Source: Anaerolineales bacterium
Lineage (GTDB): Bacteria; Chloroflexota; Anaerolineae; Aggregatilineales; J027
Direction of reading: 5' to 3'
DNA: 64,000 nt
Assembly: GCA_020634155.1 (NCBI GenBank)
Contig: JACKCI010000001.1
Coordinates: forward strand, 310,001-374,000
Position numbers and translations under genes: made by a program. Of the stretch, positions 16,393 through 24,919 are shown one piece after another. Within the stretch, counting starts at the first letter, position 1. Every line of letters starts with the position of its first letter. The notes under the pieces were generated by a model that did not search any database, was not told the DNA's origin, and was given only the letters and a program-made list of their open reading frames with translations.

Positions 16393-18417
16393 ATGAGATT
16401 CCTTGAAGGTCCCGCCGGAACTGGCAAAACAACAACAGCAATCACCCATCTCTCTCACTTGCTAATGAACGGTGAGCGTCCACAGTCTATCCTTGTGTTG
16501 GTGCCACAGCGCACCCTTGGACGCCCCTACCAACTCGCCCTCAATCAACAACCCAATGCTGCGGGTGTTGATGTGGTCACAATTGGGGGTCTTGCTCGTC
16601 GCAGCTTAGAGCGTTTCTGGCCGTTGATTGCAGAACAAGCAGGCTATCCACGTAGTGAGCCAACCTTTCTGACCATCGAAACCGCCCAATATCACATGGC
16701 ACAGTTTATTGATACCGCCATTCAGACCGGACGCTTCGATAGTGTCAGCGTGCCCCGCGCCCGTCTGATTGCCCAAACCCTCGACAATCTCTCCAAAGCG
16801 GCTATCAACAATTTCTCTTTGGCAGAAGTCACCGAGCGATTAACAGGCGCGTGGTCAGGACATTCTAGCCGCCACATGGTCTATGAGACATGGCAGACCA
16901 CCGTTGAGCAGTTCCGTGCCTATTGCCAAGAGCATAACCTATTAGATTTCTCCATACAAATCGAACTGTTCACCCAACATATTCTGAATGACCCACAGAT
17001 AGCCGCCCATTTGCGTGATACCTACCAACACTTGATTGCCGATAATATCGAGGAAAACAATCCCATTGCGCTCGACTTTATCCACTGGCTCTGGCCCTCC
17101 CTTGATTCAGCGCTCTTGATTTACGACTCGGATGCGGGCTATCGCATCTTCCTTGGGGCCGAACCAGAGGCAGCTTACAGTCTGCAAACTCTGTGCGATG
17201 AACACGAGGCTTTAACTACATCACGGGTACAGTCGCCTGCTCTGCAAAACCTTGAGCAAGCTATCACTAATGCCTTCACCAATGAACCCCAAGCACAAAG
17301 CAGCCTAGTACAAGAAGCCTTCACCTTCACCTTCCACAGCTTCTATCCTCAGATGTTGGATTGGGTCTGTGAGCAGGTCATTGACTTGGTGGAGCGCCAA
17401 AACGTCGAACCCCGCGAGATTGTTCTAATTGCCCCTTTCCTCAATGACTCCCTGCGTTTCTCCATCATGAATACGCTGGAGAATGCGGGGATTCCCATTA
17501 TCTCGCACCGCCCATCGCGTGCTATCCGCGAAGAACCCATCGCCCGCGCCTTGCTCACCCTTATGCAATGGGTCAATCCGGTTGAGCCAAGCCTGCCCCC
17601 TGCTGCCGATATGGCAAATGCCCTAGAGCAATTGATTGATGGCCTTGACCCTATCCGCGCCCGTATCCTAACCGAGATAGTCTATGGCAGCGCAGGGCGT
17701 CGTGAACTTGGCTCCTTTGATGACATCAACCCTAAGATGCAGAGTCGCATTACCTACATCTGCGGTGAGCGCTATGAGCAATTGCGACAATGGTTGATAG
17801 ACATGCGAACCACCGTCTCTGAGATACCACCGGACCACTTCCTCCGCAGTCTGTTTGGGGATATTGCCAGTCAAGTTGGCTTTGGACTTCATCGCCAGAT
17901 GGATTCGGGTACCGTTGCGGCCCAGTTGATTGACTCGGCCTTTGATTTTCGCACCTCACTCTATCCTGAAGGCACGGACGACTGGGCACCTGTTTGGCGT
18001 GATTACCGCGAATTGGTCAGTGAAGGACTACTCGCGGCCTTTCACCCCCTTAGTTGGCAAAAAGAAGAGACCAATGCCGTCTTCATCGCCCCCGCTTATA
18101 CCTATTTGATGCGAAATCGGCCTGTCGAATACCAATTCTGGCTTGATGTTGGCAGCCAAGCATGGGGTGAGCGCCTTGAACAACCTCTTACCCATCCCTA
18201 TGTCCTGCGCCGTGATTATCCTCTCCATCGAGTCTGGACCGATGAGGATGAGCAACAATCGAATTGGGCAACTCTCTATAAGCTGATGGTGGGTCTGGTG
18301 CGACGCTGCCGTAAGCAGATTTATCTAGCTATTGCCGACCTAGGCGAACAAGGCTTCGAGCAACGTGGGCCGTTGCTGCATGTATTCCAGCAAATTCTCC
18401 AACAGGATGAGGCATGA
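16393..18417 (+). CDS. AddB-like superfamily 1 helicase subunit
   Basis: 674 residues. Walker A is GPAGTGKTT at residues 7-15, and a degenerate Walker B, HLIADNIEEN, lies near residue 215, resembling the AddB or RecC-like partners of recombinational helicases. Later UvrD-type C-terminal segments appear, such as EIVLIAPFLNDSLRFSIMNTL and HRPSRAIREEPIARALLTL. The C-terminal Fe-S nuclease domain of true AddB is absent; a separate nuclease with that character is encoded two genes downstream. The gene overlaps the next helicase by four bases (ATGA), so the products are translationally coupled and probably form a complex that processes double-strand breaks. I cannot judge whether ATP hydrolysis is retained. 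Confidence 0.75.
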   Translation: MRFLEGPAGTGKTTTAITHLSHLLMNGERPQSILVLVPQRTLGRPYQLALNQQPNAAGVDVVTIGGLARRSLERFWPLIAEQAGYPRSEPTFLTIETAQYHMAQFIDTAIQTGRFDSVSVPRARLIAQTLDNLSKAAINNFSLAEVTERLTGAWSGHSSRHMVYETWQTTVEQFRAYCQEHNLLDFSIQIELFTQHILNDPQIAAHLRDTYQHLIADNIEENNPIALDFIHWLWPSLDSALLIYDSDAGYRIFLGAEPEAAYSLQTLCDEHEALTTSRVQSPALQNLEQAITNAFTNEPQAQSSLVQEAFTFTFHSFYPQMLDWVCEQVIDLVERQNVEPREIVLIAPFLNDSLRFSIMNTLENAGIPIISHRPSRAIREEPIARALLTLMQWVNPVEPSLPPAADMANALEQLIDGLDPIRARILTEIVYGSAGRRELGSFDDINPKMQSRITYICGERYEQLRQWLIDMRTTVSEIPPDHFLRSLFGDIASQVGFGLHRQMDSGTVAAQLIDSAFDFRTSLYPEGTDDWAPVWRDYRELVSEGLLAAFHPLSWQKEETNAVFIAPAYTYLMRNRPVEYQFWLDVGSQAWGERLEQPLTHPYVLRRDYPLHRVWTDEDEQQSNWATLYKLMVGLVRRCRKQIYLAIADLGEQGFEQRGPLLHVFQQILQQDEA

Positions 18418-20669
18418 GCGAGTTTAAGTTTCGACAAAGCCAATGGGACATTATCGACAAATACCGTAATGGCTTGATGGGCATCAGCGCGGTACCGGGT
18501 AGTGGCAAGACCTTTACGCTCTCCCATCTAGCTGCCCATCTTGTGCAGCGCATCAGTGGTCGCAACCTTACCCAAGAACGAGAAGTCCTTGTCGTGACCT
18601 TCACCAATTCCGCCGTCAATAGCTTCAAAAAGCGCATTGCCGACATCCTGCAACGCGAGCGCGGCTTGATGCCCTATACGGGCTATCGTGTCCGCACCTT
18701 ACATGGTCTCGCCCATGACATCATTCGGGAACGCCCCACCCTTGTTGGCCTACATGAAGACTTCCGCATTGTCGATGAGCGCGTCGCCCAAGCCATCCAG
18801 ACTGAAGCGGTTAACGCCCATCTCCCTGAGTGGCGCGAGCGTCTGGCATGGATTATGAAGGAGGATTTGAGTGACAAACAACATAAGCAAGTCTTCCACC
18901 GCGACCTCCCATCCCTATTTGAGCAACTGGTGATGCGCTTCATTAGCCATGCCAAAGCCCACCGACAAACGCCTGATACCCTCTTGCACGCCGTGGAACC
19001 CTACGACGAGACCTATGACTTCACCCGCTTCGCCGCCACCGTTTATCGTGATTATCAACGCAGTTTGGCCTATCGGGGAGCCATTGACTTTGACGACCTC
19101 GTGCGCTTGGCCTTTGATGCCCTGCAAAGTGACCCTAAGTATTTGAACCGCCTGCACGAGAAATGGCCCTATATCCTCGAAGATGAAGCCCAAGACAGCA
19201 GCAAACTCCAACAAGAAATGCTTGAATTGCTGTCGGGGGGCAAAAACTGGGTGCGGGTCGGCGACCCCAACCAAGCCATTAACACCACCTTCACCACCGC
19301 CGAGTTGCGCTACCTGCGCGAATTTCTCACCCGCGAGGGTGTAGCACAGCGGCCCTTACATACGTCAGGCCGTTCCTCGCGCAAAATCATCAATCTGGCA
19401 AATGAACTGCTACGCTGGAGTATCGCCGACCATCCCGTGACGGCGCTGCGTACCGCCTTCTTTGAGCAGACCATCACCCCCACCGAGCCGGGTGATGTGC
19501 AACAAAACCCCTCTGACGCTGCATCTAATATCTACATTCAGCCGACCGACAAACCCCTCACACCCGAAGAAGAGGTCAAGATGGTGGTCAATAACCTGCT
19601 CGGCTGGTTGCCCTCCAATCCCGACAAAACGGTGGCGGTGCTTGTTCCGGACAACAATCGTGGAATTGCCATCGCCGATGCCCTCCGCAGCACCAGCCTC
19701 GCCTATGAGGAACTGCTACGCAGTACAGCCGAAACCCGCCAAACCGCCAAGGCCCTCAGCTTTACCTTGGATTATCTAGCTGACCCGCGCCAACCCCGCA
19801 AATTAGCCCAACTCTATCTCATGGTCTGGCTTAAAATGAAATCCCCTCTCGGCATGGAAGACGACCCCGAAAATCCACGCCCCCGCCTTGAGAAAATCCT
19901 TCAGCGCGTGCAACAGGTCGAGAATTTAGTCTGGCCCCAAGATGAACCCGAATTTGATGAAGACACCATTCCTGAAGCATGGATGATTGACCTGCGGGCT
20001 TTCCTCGCACTGGTTCGGCGCTGGCTCGATGCTCTCAGCCTGCCCATAGACCAACTCATTTTGACCATCGGGGGTGATCTCTTCACCAATCCGGCAGATG
20101 TGGCCTTAACCTATAAAATCGCGGTTGTCCTCAAAGCCATTGGCCGCGACCACCCCGATTATCGGCTACCCGATTTTATGGAGGAGCTACGCCGTATCAG
20201 CGAAAATGAGCGCCGCTTCATTGGCTTCGATGATGCGGGAACAGGCTACGAACCGAAGGCAGGCGTGATTACCATTAGCACCATGCACGCGGCCAAAGGC
20301 CTTGAGTGGGACAGAGTCTACCTATTAGCCGTCAATAACTACAGCTTCCCTTCGGCCCTCAATACTGAAGAATACATTGGCGAAAAGTGGTTTGTGCGCG
20401 ATAACCTCAACCTTGAAGCCGAGGTTATGGCCCAACTCGACGCCTTGATTACGGGCAACCCCTATGAACTCGGTACAGCCTCGCGTCAAGACCGCTTCTT
20501 GAATGCCGCCGAGCGCTTACGACTGCTCTATGTCGGCATCACCCGCGCCAAGTCCGAGTTGATTATCACGTGGAATATGGGGCGCTTCTATCAACAAGGT
20601 GGTAACAAAGTTAAACAACCCGCCATTCCACTTATTCATTTGATGGAGTACCTCAATGGGCGACATTAA
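18414..20669 (+). CDS. UvrD/AddA-like ATP-dependent DNA helicase without nuclease domain
   Basis: 751 residues with the full set of superfamily 1A helicase motifs: SAVPGSGKTFTL (Walker A, residue 22 on), VTFTNSAV (motif Ia), ILEDEAQDSS (Walker B, near residue 255), RSSRKIINLANEL (motif IV region), TMHAAKGLEWDRVYL (motif V) and LLYVGITRAKSEL (motif VI). It moves along single-stranded DNA and unwinds duplex. In AddA a RecB-type nuclease follows the helicase; here the protein ends shortly after motif VI. The gene overlaps the AddB-like gene upstream by 4 bases and the nuclease gene downstream by 14 bases, so the three look like one machine split into three chains. Confidence 0.9.
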   Translation: MSEFKFRQSQWDIIDKYRNGLMGISAVPGSGKTFTLSHLAAHLVQRISGRNLTQEREVLVVTFTNSAVNSFKKRIADILQRERGLMPYTGYRVRTLHGLAHDIIRERPTLVGLHEDFRIVDERVAQAIQTEAVNAHLPEWRERLAWIMKEDLSDKQHKQVFHRDLPSLFEQLVMRFISHAKAHRQTPDTLLHAVEPYDETYDFTRFAATVYRDYQRSLAYRGAIDFDDLVRLAFDALQSDPKYLNRLHEKWPYILEDEAQDSSKLQQEMLELLSGGKNWVRVGDPNQAINTTFTTAELRYLREFLTREGVAQRPLHTSGRSSRKIINLANELLRWSIADHPVTALRTAFFEQTITPTEPGDVQQNPSDAASNIYIQPTDKPLTPEEEVKMVVNNLLGWLPSNPDKTVAVLVPDNNRGIAIADALRSTSLAYEELLRSTAETRQTAKALSFTLDYLADPRQPRKLAQLYLMVWLKMKSPLGMEDDPENPRPRLEKILQRVQQVENLVWPQDEPEFDEDTIPEAWMIDLRAFLALVRRWLDALSLPIDQLILTIGGDLFTNPADVALTYKIAVVLKAIGRDHPDYRLPDFMEELRRISENERRFIGFDDAGTGYEPKAGVITISTMHAAKGLEWDRVYLLAVNNYSFPSALNTEEYIGEKWFVRDNLNLEAEVMAQLDALITGNPYELGTASRQDRFLNAAERLRLLYVGITRAKSELIITWNMGRFYQQGGNKVKQPAIPLIHLMEYLNGRH

Positions 20670-21459
20670 AATTGACCCTCATATGGGCCTCCCAGCGGGC
20701 TTTCACTTCAGCCAATCCAATCTCCAAGATTTTGTGGATTGCCCGCGTCGTTTCTATTTGCGCCACATACTCAATCAACAATGGCCCGCCCCAACCACCG
20801 AACCCCAGCGTGAATTTGAACAAGCCATGCAAAACGGGGAACGCTTCCACCGCGTAGTCGAGCGCCACCAACTCGGCATCCCCTTGTCACTCATGTCGGC
20901 TCTTAGCCCTTTAGATGGTTGGTTGACTCGCTATGAGCAACACCTTGCCACCCTTGGCCCCTTCGACCAAGTATGGGCAGAGATCGCCTTTTCCAGCCTC
21001 ATAGGGAACCACACCCTTGTCGCCAAATTCGACCTGCTCGCCCTCAAAGGGAATACCATCATCGCCATCGACTGGAAAACAGGCAAACTTCCCCAACGCC
21101 CGACTCTCCAACGACGGCTCCAGACCCTTGTTTACCTATACGTCCTGCATCAAGAGGCCAGCCGCTACCTTGGGAAACCACTAGACACCTACACCCTTAC
21201 CTACGCCAGCGTAGCCACAGGCGAAATCCAGACCTTCGACTATAGCCCAAGCGAAGGCTACACAGGCCGCCTGACCACCCTACTCAACAATATACAACAC
21301 TCAGCTTTCCAGAAAACCGACGACCAACGACATTGCCGCTTCTGTGCTTATCGTAGCCTGTGTGAACGCGGCACCACCCCCACCGCCCTGCCTGATGAAT
21401 ATGATATAGATGGTGATTGGGCTATCCCACGCGATACTGAGAACGAGGTGGAATTTTGA
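20656..21459 (+). CDS. PD-(D/E)XK nuclease with Fe-S cysteine cluster (RecB/Cas4-like)
   Basis: 267 residues. A RecB-family nuclease core is visible: AKFDLLAL with the metal-binding Asp near residue 122, then IIAIDWKTGK (the D-x-K step) near residue 135, followed by a QTLVYLYVL helix. Four cysteines frame it: one early (FVDCPRRFY, near residue 30) and three late (HCRFCAYRSLCERG, near residues 226-236). This is the iron-staple arrangement of AddB and Cas4 nucleases. It overlaps the helicase gene and is followed by recJ after a one-base TGATG overlap. It probably supplies the nuclease activity for the two helicase-like subunits. No Cas genes are nearby, so a Cas4 role is unlikely. Confidence 0.88.
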   Translation: MGDIKIDPHMGLPAGFHFSQSNLQDFVDCPRRFYLRHILNQQWPAPTTEPQREFEQAMQNGERFHRVVERHQLGIPLSLMSALSPLDGWLTRYEQHLATLGPFDQVWAEIAFSSLIGNHTLVAKFDLLALKGNTIIAIDWKTGKLPQRPTLQRRLQTLVYLYVLHQEASRYLGKPLDTYTLTYASVATGEIQTFDYSPSEGYTGRLTTLLNNIQHSAFQKTDDQRHCRFCAYRSLCERGTTPTALPDEYDIDGDWAIPRDTENEVEF

Positions 21460-23690
21460 TGCTCGATTTACCGGGTGGCCCGTTACCGCCTGAACTACTC
21501 CAAATACTGCATACACGCGGCTTTCATGAACCCGAAGCCATTGCCGCCTTCCTAGCTCCCGAACATTACCACCCAGCGTTGCCCTCCGCCCTACCTGACC
21601 TAAATAAAGCGGTCAGTCTACTAAAACGCCTCCTCCAACAACCCAGCCCGCATATCCTGATTTGGGGCGATTTTGACGTAGACGGACAGACCTCTACTGC
21701 CCTTTTAGTTGAGTCCCTCATCCAATTAGGCGCACACATCATCTATCATATACCTAACCGTCAGCGCGAATCGCATGGGGTACACCTCGCCAGTCTGCGC
21801 CCTCTATTGGCTGAACACCACCCCGACCTGCTGCTCATCTGCGATACAGGTTCAGCCCATCATGAGGCGATTGAATATGCCAAAGCCAGCCACATCCCTG
21901 TCATCGTCGCTGACCACCATGAACTAGCCGACACGCTGCCCTCTGCCGATGCTTTTATTAATCCCCAACGCCTCACCGATACCCAACACCCCCTCCGTAC
22001 TCTCTCCGGTGTGGGCGTCAGCTATTTACTGATACAAGCCCTTTACGACTCACTAGGTCGCAACCGTGAAAGCCGCGCCTTCTTGGACTTTGTAGCACTT
22101 GGCTTAGTTGCAGATCTCGTGGAGTTGGTCAAAGATACCCGCTATCTGGTTCAACTCGGCCTCAACGCCCTCCGCACTACTAACCGCCTCGGCCTTGTCG
22201 CACTTTGCCAGTTAGTCGATGTTGACCTCGCCCACATCACCGAACAAGACATTAGCTTCAAAATCGCTCCCGCCTTAAATGCCCTCGGTCGTCTCGATAG
22301 CGCCACTAAAGGAGTCGAACTCCTCACTACCCGTGATGTCATCCGCGCCCAAATCCTCGCCCAAGAAGCCGTCACCCTCAACCGCCAACGTCGCCACCTC
22401 ACTAGCCAAGTGCTGGCCTCCGCGCAAGAACTCATTGAGCATGACCAAACCCTGCTCAATTGGGATGCACTGGTGTTGTATAGTCCCAACTGGCATAGCG
22501 GCATCGTCGGCATTGTAGCCGCCCAGCTTGCCGACCAGTACCAAAAGCCAACGGCTCTACTCGTCGTCAATGAGGAAGGCGCGGCGCGAGGCTCGGTTCG
22601 CAGCATTACAGGCTATCATGTCGGGCAAGCTCTCGCCGCCACCGCCGACATCTTATTGAGTCATGGAGGGCATGAACTGGCTGGCGGATTGGCAATTGAT
22701 GCCGACCATTTGCCCCTTCTACGCCGCCGCCTCTCCCAAGCCTTTGCAGCCACTTATAGCCCACCCGCCACGCCTGCCCTTGCGGTCGATGCTGAACTAA
22801 GTTTAGAGCGCCTATCCCTTGATTTTGCTCATCAAGTACGGCGTCTAGCACCTTTTGGCCCCGCCAACCCGCTGCCCGTTTTCATGACCCGCAATGTCAA
22901 ACTCGCCAGCGTCGCCAAAATCGGCAAAGATGACCAACACCGTCGCCTGACCATTCAAGACACCGAAGGCTACCGTCAAGCCATCTTATGGTGGCAAAGT
23001 GCCAACGAGACCATGCCCAGTGGTCGCTTCAATATTGCCTATACCTTAGACATCACCACCTATAAAGACGCGCCACAAGTCCAAGCTATCTATCAGCACT
23101 GGGAACAACTCGAACCACCCACGCCTGACCCCCTTGCCGTTGCCGAGGTCATTGATTGCCGTCAGGGTGTGTCTCTTGATGACATCCGCCGACAGGAACC
23201 CTCACTGACTATCTGGGCTGAGGGCTACGCTGCCAAAAAATCGCCCGGTCTGCCCCTAAGTGAACTTACTCCCGCCGCTGCCCTTGTGGTACTGACTCGC
23301 CCCGCCCGCTATCAGCACTTAATTCAAGCAGTCGAACAGGTTAAGCCACAACGGGTCTATCTGATTGCGGCCACCTCGCCAATCTCTGACCTCAAAACCT
23401 TTGTCAGTCTCTTAGAGGGTTTATTGAGAGTGGTGGTTGAACAACAAGGCGGAGAGACATCTATCACTCAATTACGGGAGCGCCTTGCGACTACCGAGAA
23501 AGCTATCCGCCTCGCCGTGCAGCAAATAGCCCCCACTGCCCAAATCGGCAGCCGTGGCAAGATAAACCTTGCTGCTGATGACCTCACTGAAGCCGATGAT
23601 TGGGGCGCTCTCCAAGCCGAACTCAACGAGATTGAGGCCTATCACCGCTATCTGCTACGGGCCGATGCCAACCAATTACTGATGGATTAA
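21459..23690 (+). CDS. recJ: RecJ-like single-strand-specific DNA exonuclease
   Basis: 743 residues. RecJ degrades single-stranded DNA 5' to 3' in recombination and repair. The DHH phosphoesterase motifs are present: GDFDVDGQTSTALL near residue 70, LICDTGSAHH near 128, VADHHEL near 150, and the DHHA1 motif SHGGHELAGG near 400. An OB-like region follows. It is longer than typical RecJ (about 570 residues) because of a C-terminal extension after residue 570 of unclear function. ATG 21459 is inside the stop of the nuclease gene (TGATG). Placement suggests a shared repair operon with the helicase/nuclease complex. Confidence 0.92.
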   Translation: MLDLPGGPLPPELLQILHTRGFHEPEAIAAFLAPEHYHPALPSALPDLNKAVSLLKRLLQQPSPHILIWGDFDVDGQTSTALLVESLIQLGAHIIYHIPNRQRESHGVHLASLRPLLAEHHPDLLLICDTGSAHHEAIEYAKASHIPVIVADHHELADTLPSADAFINPQRLTDTQHPLRTLSGVGVSYLLIQALYDSLGRNRESRAFLDFVALGLVADLVELVKDTRYLVQLGLNALRTTNRLGLVALCQLVDVDLAHITEQDISFKIAPALNALGRLDSATKGVELLTTRDVIRAQILAQEAVTLNRQRRHLTSQVLASAQELIEHDQTLLNWDALVLYSPNWHSGIVGIVAAQLADQYQKPTALLVVNEEGAARGSVRSITGYHVGQALAATADILLSHGGHELAGGLAIDADHLPLLRRRLSQAFAATYSPPATPALAVDAELSLERLSLDFAHQVRRLAPFGPANPLPVFMTRNVKLASVAKIGKDDQHRRLTIQDTEGYRQAILWWQSANETMPSGRFNIAYTLDITTYKDAPQVQAIYQHWEQLEPPTPDPLAVAEVIDCRQGVSLDDIRRQEPSLTIWAEGYAAKKSPGLPLSELTPAAALVVLTRPARYQHLIQAVEQVKPQRVYLIAATSPISDLKTFVSLLEGLLRVVVEQQGGETSITQLRERLATTEKAIRLAVQQIAPTAQIGSRGKINLAADDLTEADDWGALQAELNEIEAYHRYLLRADANQLLMD

Positions 23691-23693
23691 GCC

Positions 23694-24302
23694 ATGTCTA
23701 GCTATTTTATACCCAAGCAAACTGCCCGCATTGAATACAAGGTCGCCAACTCGCGCTTTATTGGCACCATTGGTCGTGCCGATACCGTTGAAGCCGCCAA
23801 AGATTTCATCAAAGCCATCCGCGCTGAAATGCCCGATGCCACCCACCACGTCTATGCCTTCAAAGTCGGTTATGGGGCCAGCATCACCGAAGGCATGAGT
23901 GATGACGGGGAACCCTGTGGCACATCCGGCCCGCCCACCCTCGCTGTGCTACGTGGTGCGGAAATTGGTGATGTGGTGTTGGTCATTACCCGCTATTTTG
24001 GCGGCACCAAGCTGGGTACAGGGGGCCTTGTCCAAGCCTATAGCCAGACCGCTCGTGAAAGTATCGCAGCCCTGCCCATTGAGGAGAAAATCGCCCGCCT
24101 CACCTTTGGTCTCGAAGTCCCCTACTCCCTTTATGAGCGCATCAAGCGGGTGCTAGGTGAATATGAAGGCGAAATCTTGGATGAGGAATTCGCCGCCGAT
24201 GTGACCCTCATCTGCCAAATGCCAGTGGAGCATCTCACTCCCTTTAGCGCCATCATCCGCGACCTCTCAGCGGGGCAACTTGAGCCTACCCTTCTCGAAT
24301 GA
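23694..24302 (+). CDS. yigZ: IMPACT/YigZ family protein
   Basis: 202 residues. The family is cytoplasmic, linked in eukaryotes to control of the Gcn2 translation-stress kinase; the bacterial function is not settled. The signature block is clear around residues 45-130: THHVYAFKVG, GMSDDGEPCGTSGPP, VLVITRYFGGTKLGTGGLVQAY. The C-terminal ferredoxin-like domain (residues 140-200) is also present. The gene begins three bases after the recJ stop and ends the plus-strand repair run. Confidence 0.92.
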   Translation: MSSYFIPKQTARIEYKVANSRFIGTIGRADTVEAAKDFIKAIRAEMPDATHHVYAFKVGYGASITEGMSDDGEPCGTSGPPTLAVLRGAEIGDVVLVITRYFGGTKLGTGGLVQAYSQTARESIAALPIEEKIARLTFGLEVPYSLYERIKRVLGEYEGEILDEEFAADVTLICQMPVEHLTPFSAIIRDLSAGQLEPTLLE

Positions 24303-24431
24303 GATTTTTTACGCTTCTCTGATGATTTCTACAACACCTCATACGCTGCTCTATAAAAATTCATACACAGCGAGACTACACTAGCATTGAAATTTGAGAG
24401 TAAGCTTGTCATTCAGTACGGAGGTGTATCA

Positions 24432-24887
24432 ATGTCTCGTCTCATTCGTGTCAACCCTTGGCGTGAAATGGTCACTATGCAAAATGCGCTCGACCGCATG
24501 TTTGATGAGGTGTGGCGTCCAAACGAAGGCGCTGTGATGAGCAACTACAGCCTCGCTATTGATGTGGATGAAACCGATGCCGCTTACACCATTCATGCCG
24601 ATCTGCCGGGCATTCAAGAAAACAATATCCAAATCCGGCTAGAGAACGACTACCTGACCATCGAAGCCGAAATCCCTGAACAGGTTGTTGAGAAGAAAGA
24701 GGCCAAGGCCCTTATCCGTGAACGTCGCTACGGTAAATTCACACGCCGCATTCAACTCCCCCAACCGATTGACGGTGAGCATGTCGTAGCCGAGTTCGAG
24801 AATGGTGTCTTGAGTCTAACCTTGCCCAAGGTGCCAGAAGTTCAACCCAAGTTGATTGCCGTCAAAGCCAAGAACGGCAAGAAATAA
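24432..24887 (+). CDS. Small heat-shock protein, Hsp20/alpha-crystallin family
   Basis: 151 residues; an ATP-independent holdase that keeps unfolded proteins soluble. The alpha-crystallin domain spans roughly residues 38-140 (YSLAIDVDETDAAYTIHADLPG, LTIEAEIPE, YGKFTRRIQLP, AEFENGVLSLTLPK, with the conserved GVL triplet). A typical N-terminus (NPWREMVTMQNALDRMFDEVW) precedes it. The frame is open from 24387, but ATG 24432 has GGAGGTG seven bases upstream. The gene is alone, with about 130 bases of upstream sequence in which I see no CIRCE element. Confidence 0.95.
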   Translation: MSRLIRVNPWREMVTMQNALDRMFDEVWRPNEGAVMSNYSLAIDVDETDAAYTIHADLPGIQENNIQIRLENDYLTIEAEIPEQVVEKKEAKALIRERRYGKFTRRIQLPQPIDGEHVVAEFENGVLSLTLPKVPEVQPKLIAVKAKNGKK

Positions 24888-24919
24888 ACCAGTCTCCTGA
24901 ATTGGTCTACGGCGGCGGG

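Noticed and set aside
20656..21459. Possible Cas4
   Set aside because: Four-Cys RecB nuclease, but the overlap with two helicase genes and absence of cas genes or arrays fit an AddB-type nuclease better.
22151..22606. Long antisense frame within recJ
   Set aside because: Ser/Arg/Trp-rich composition, no SD, and fully inside a well-supported gene.
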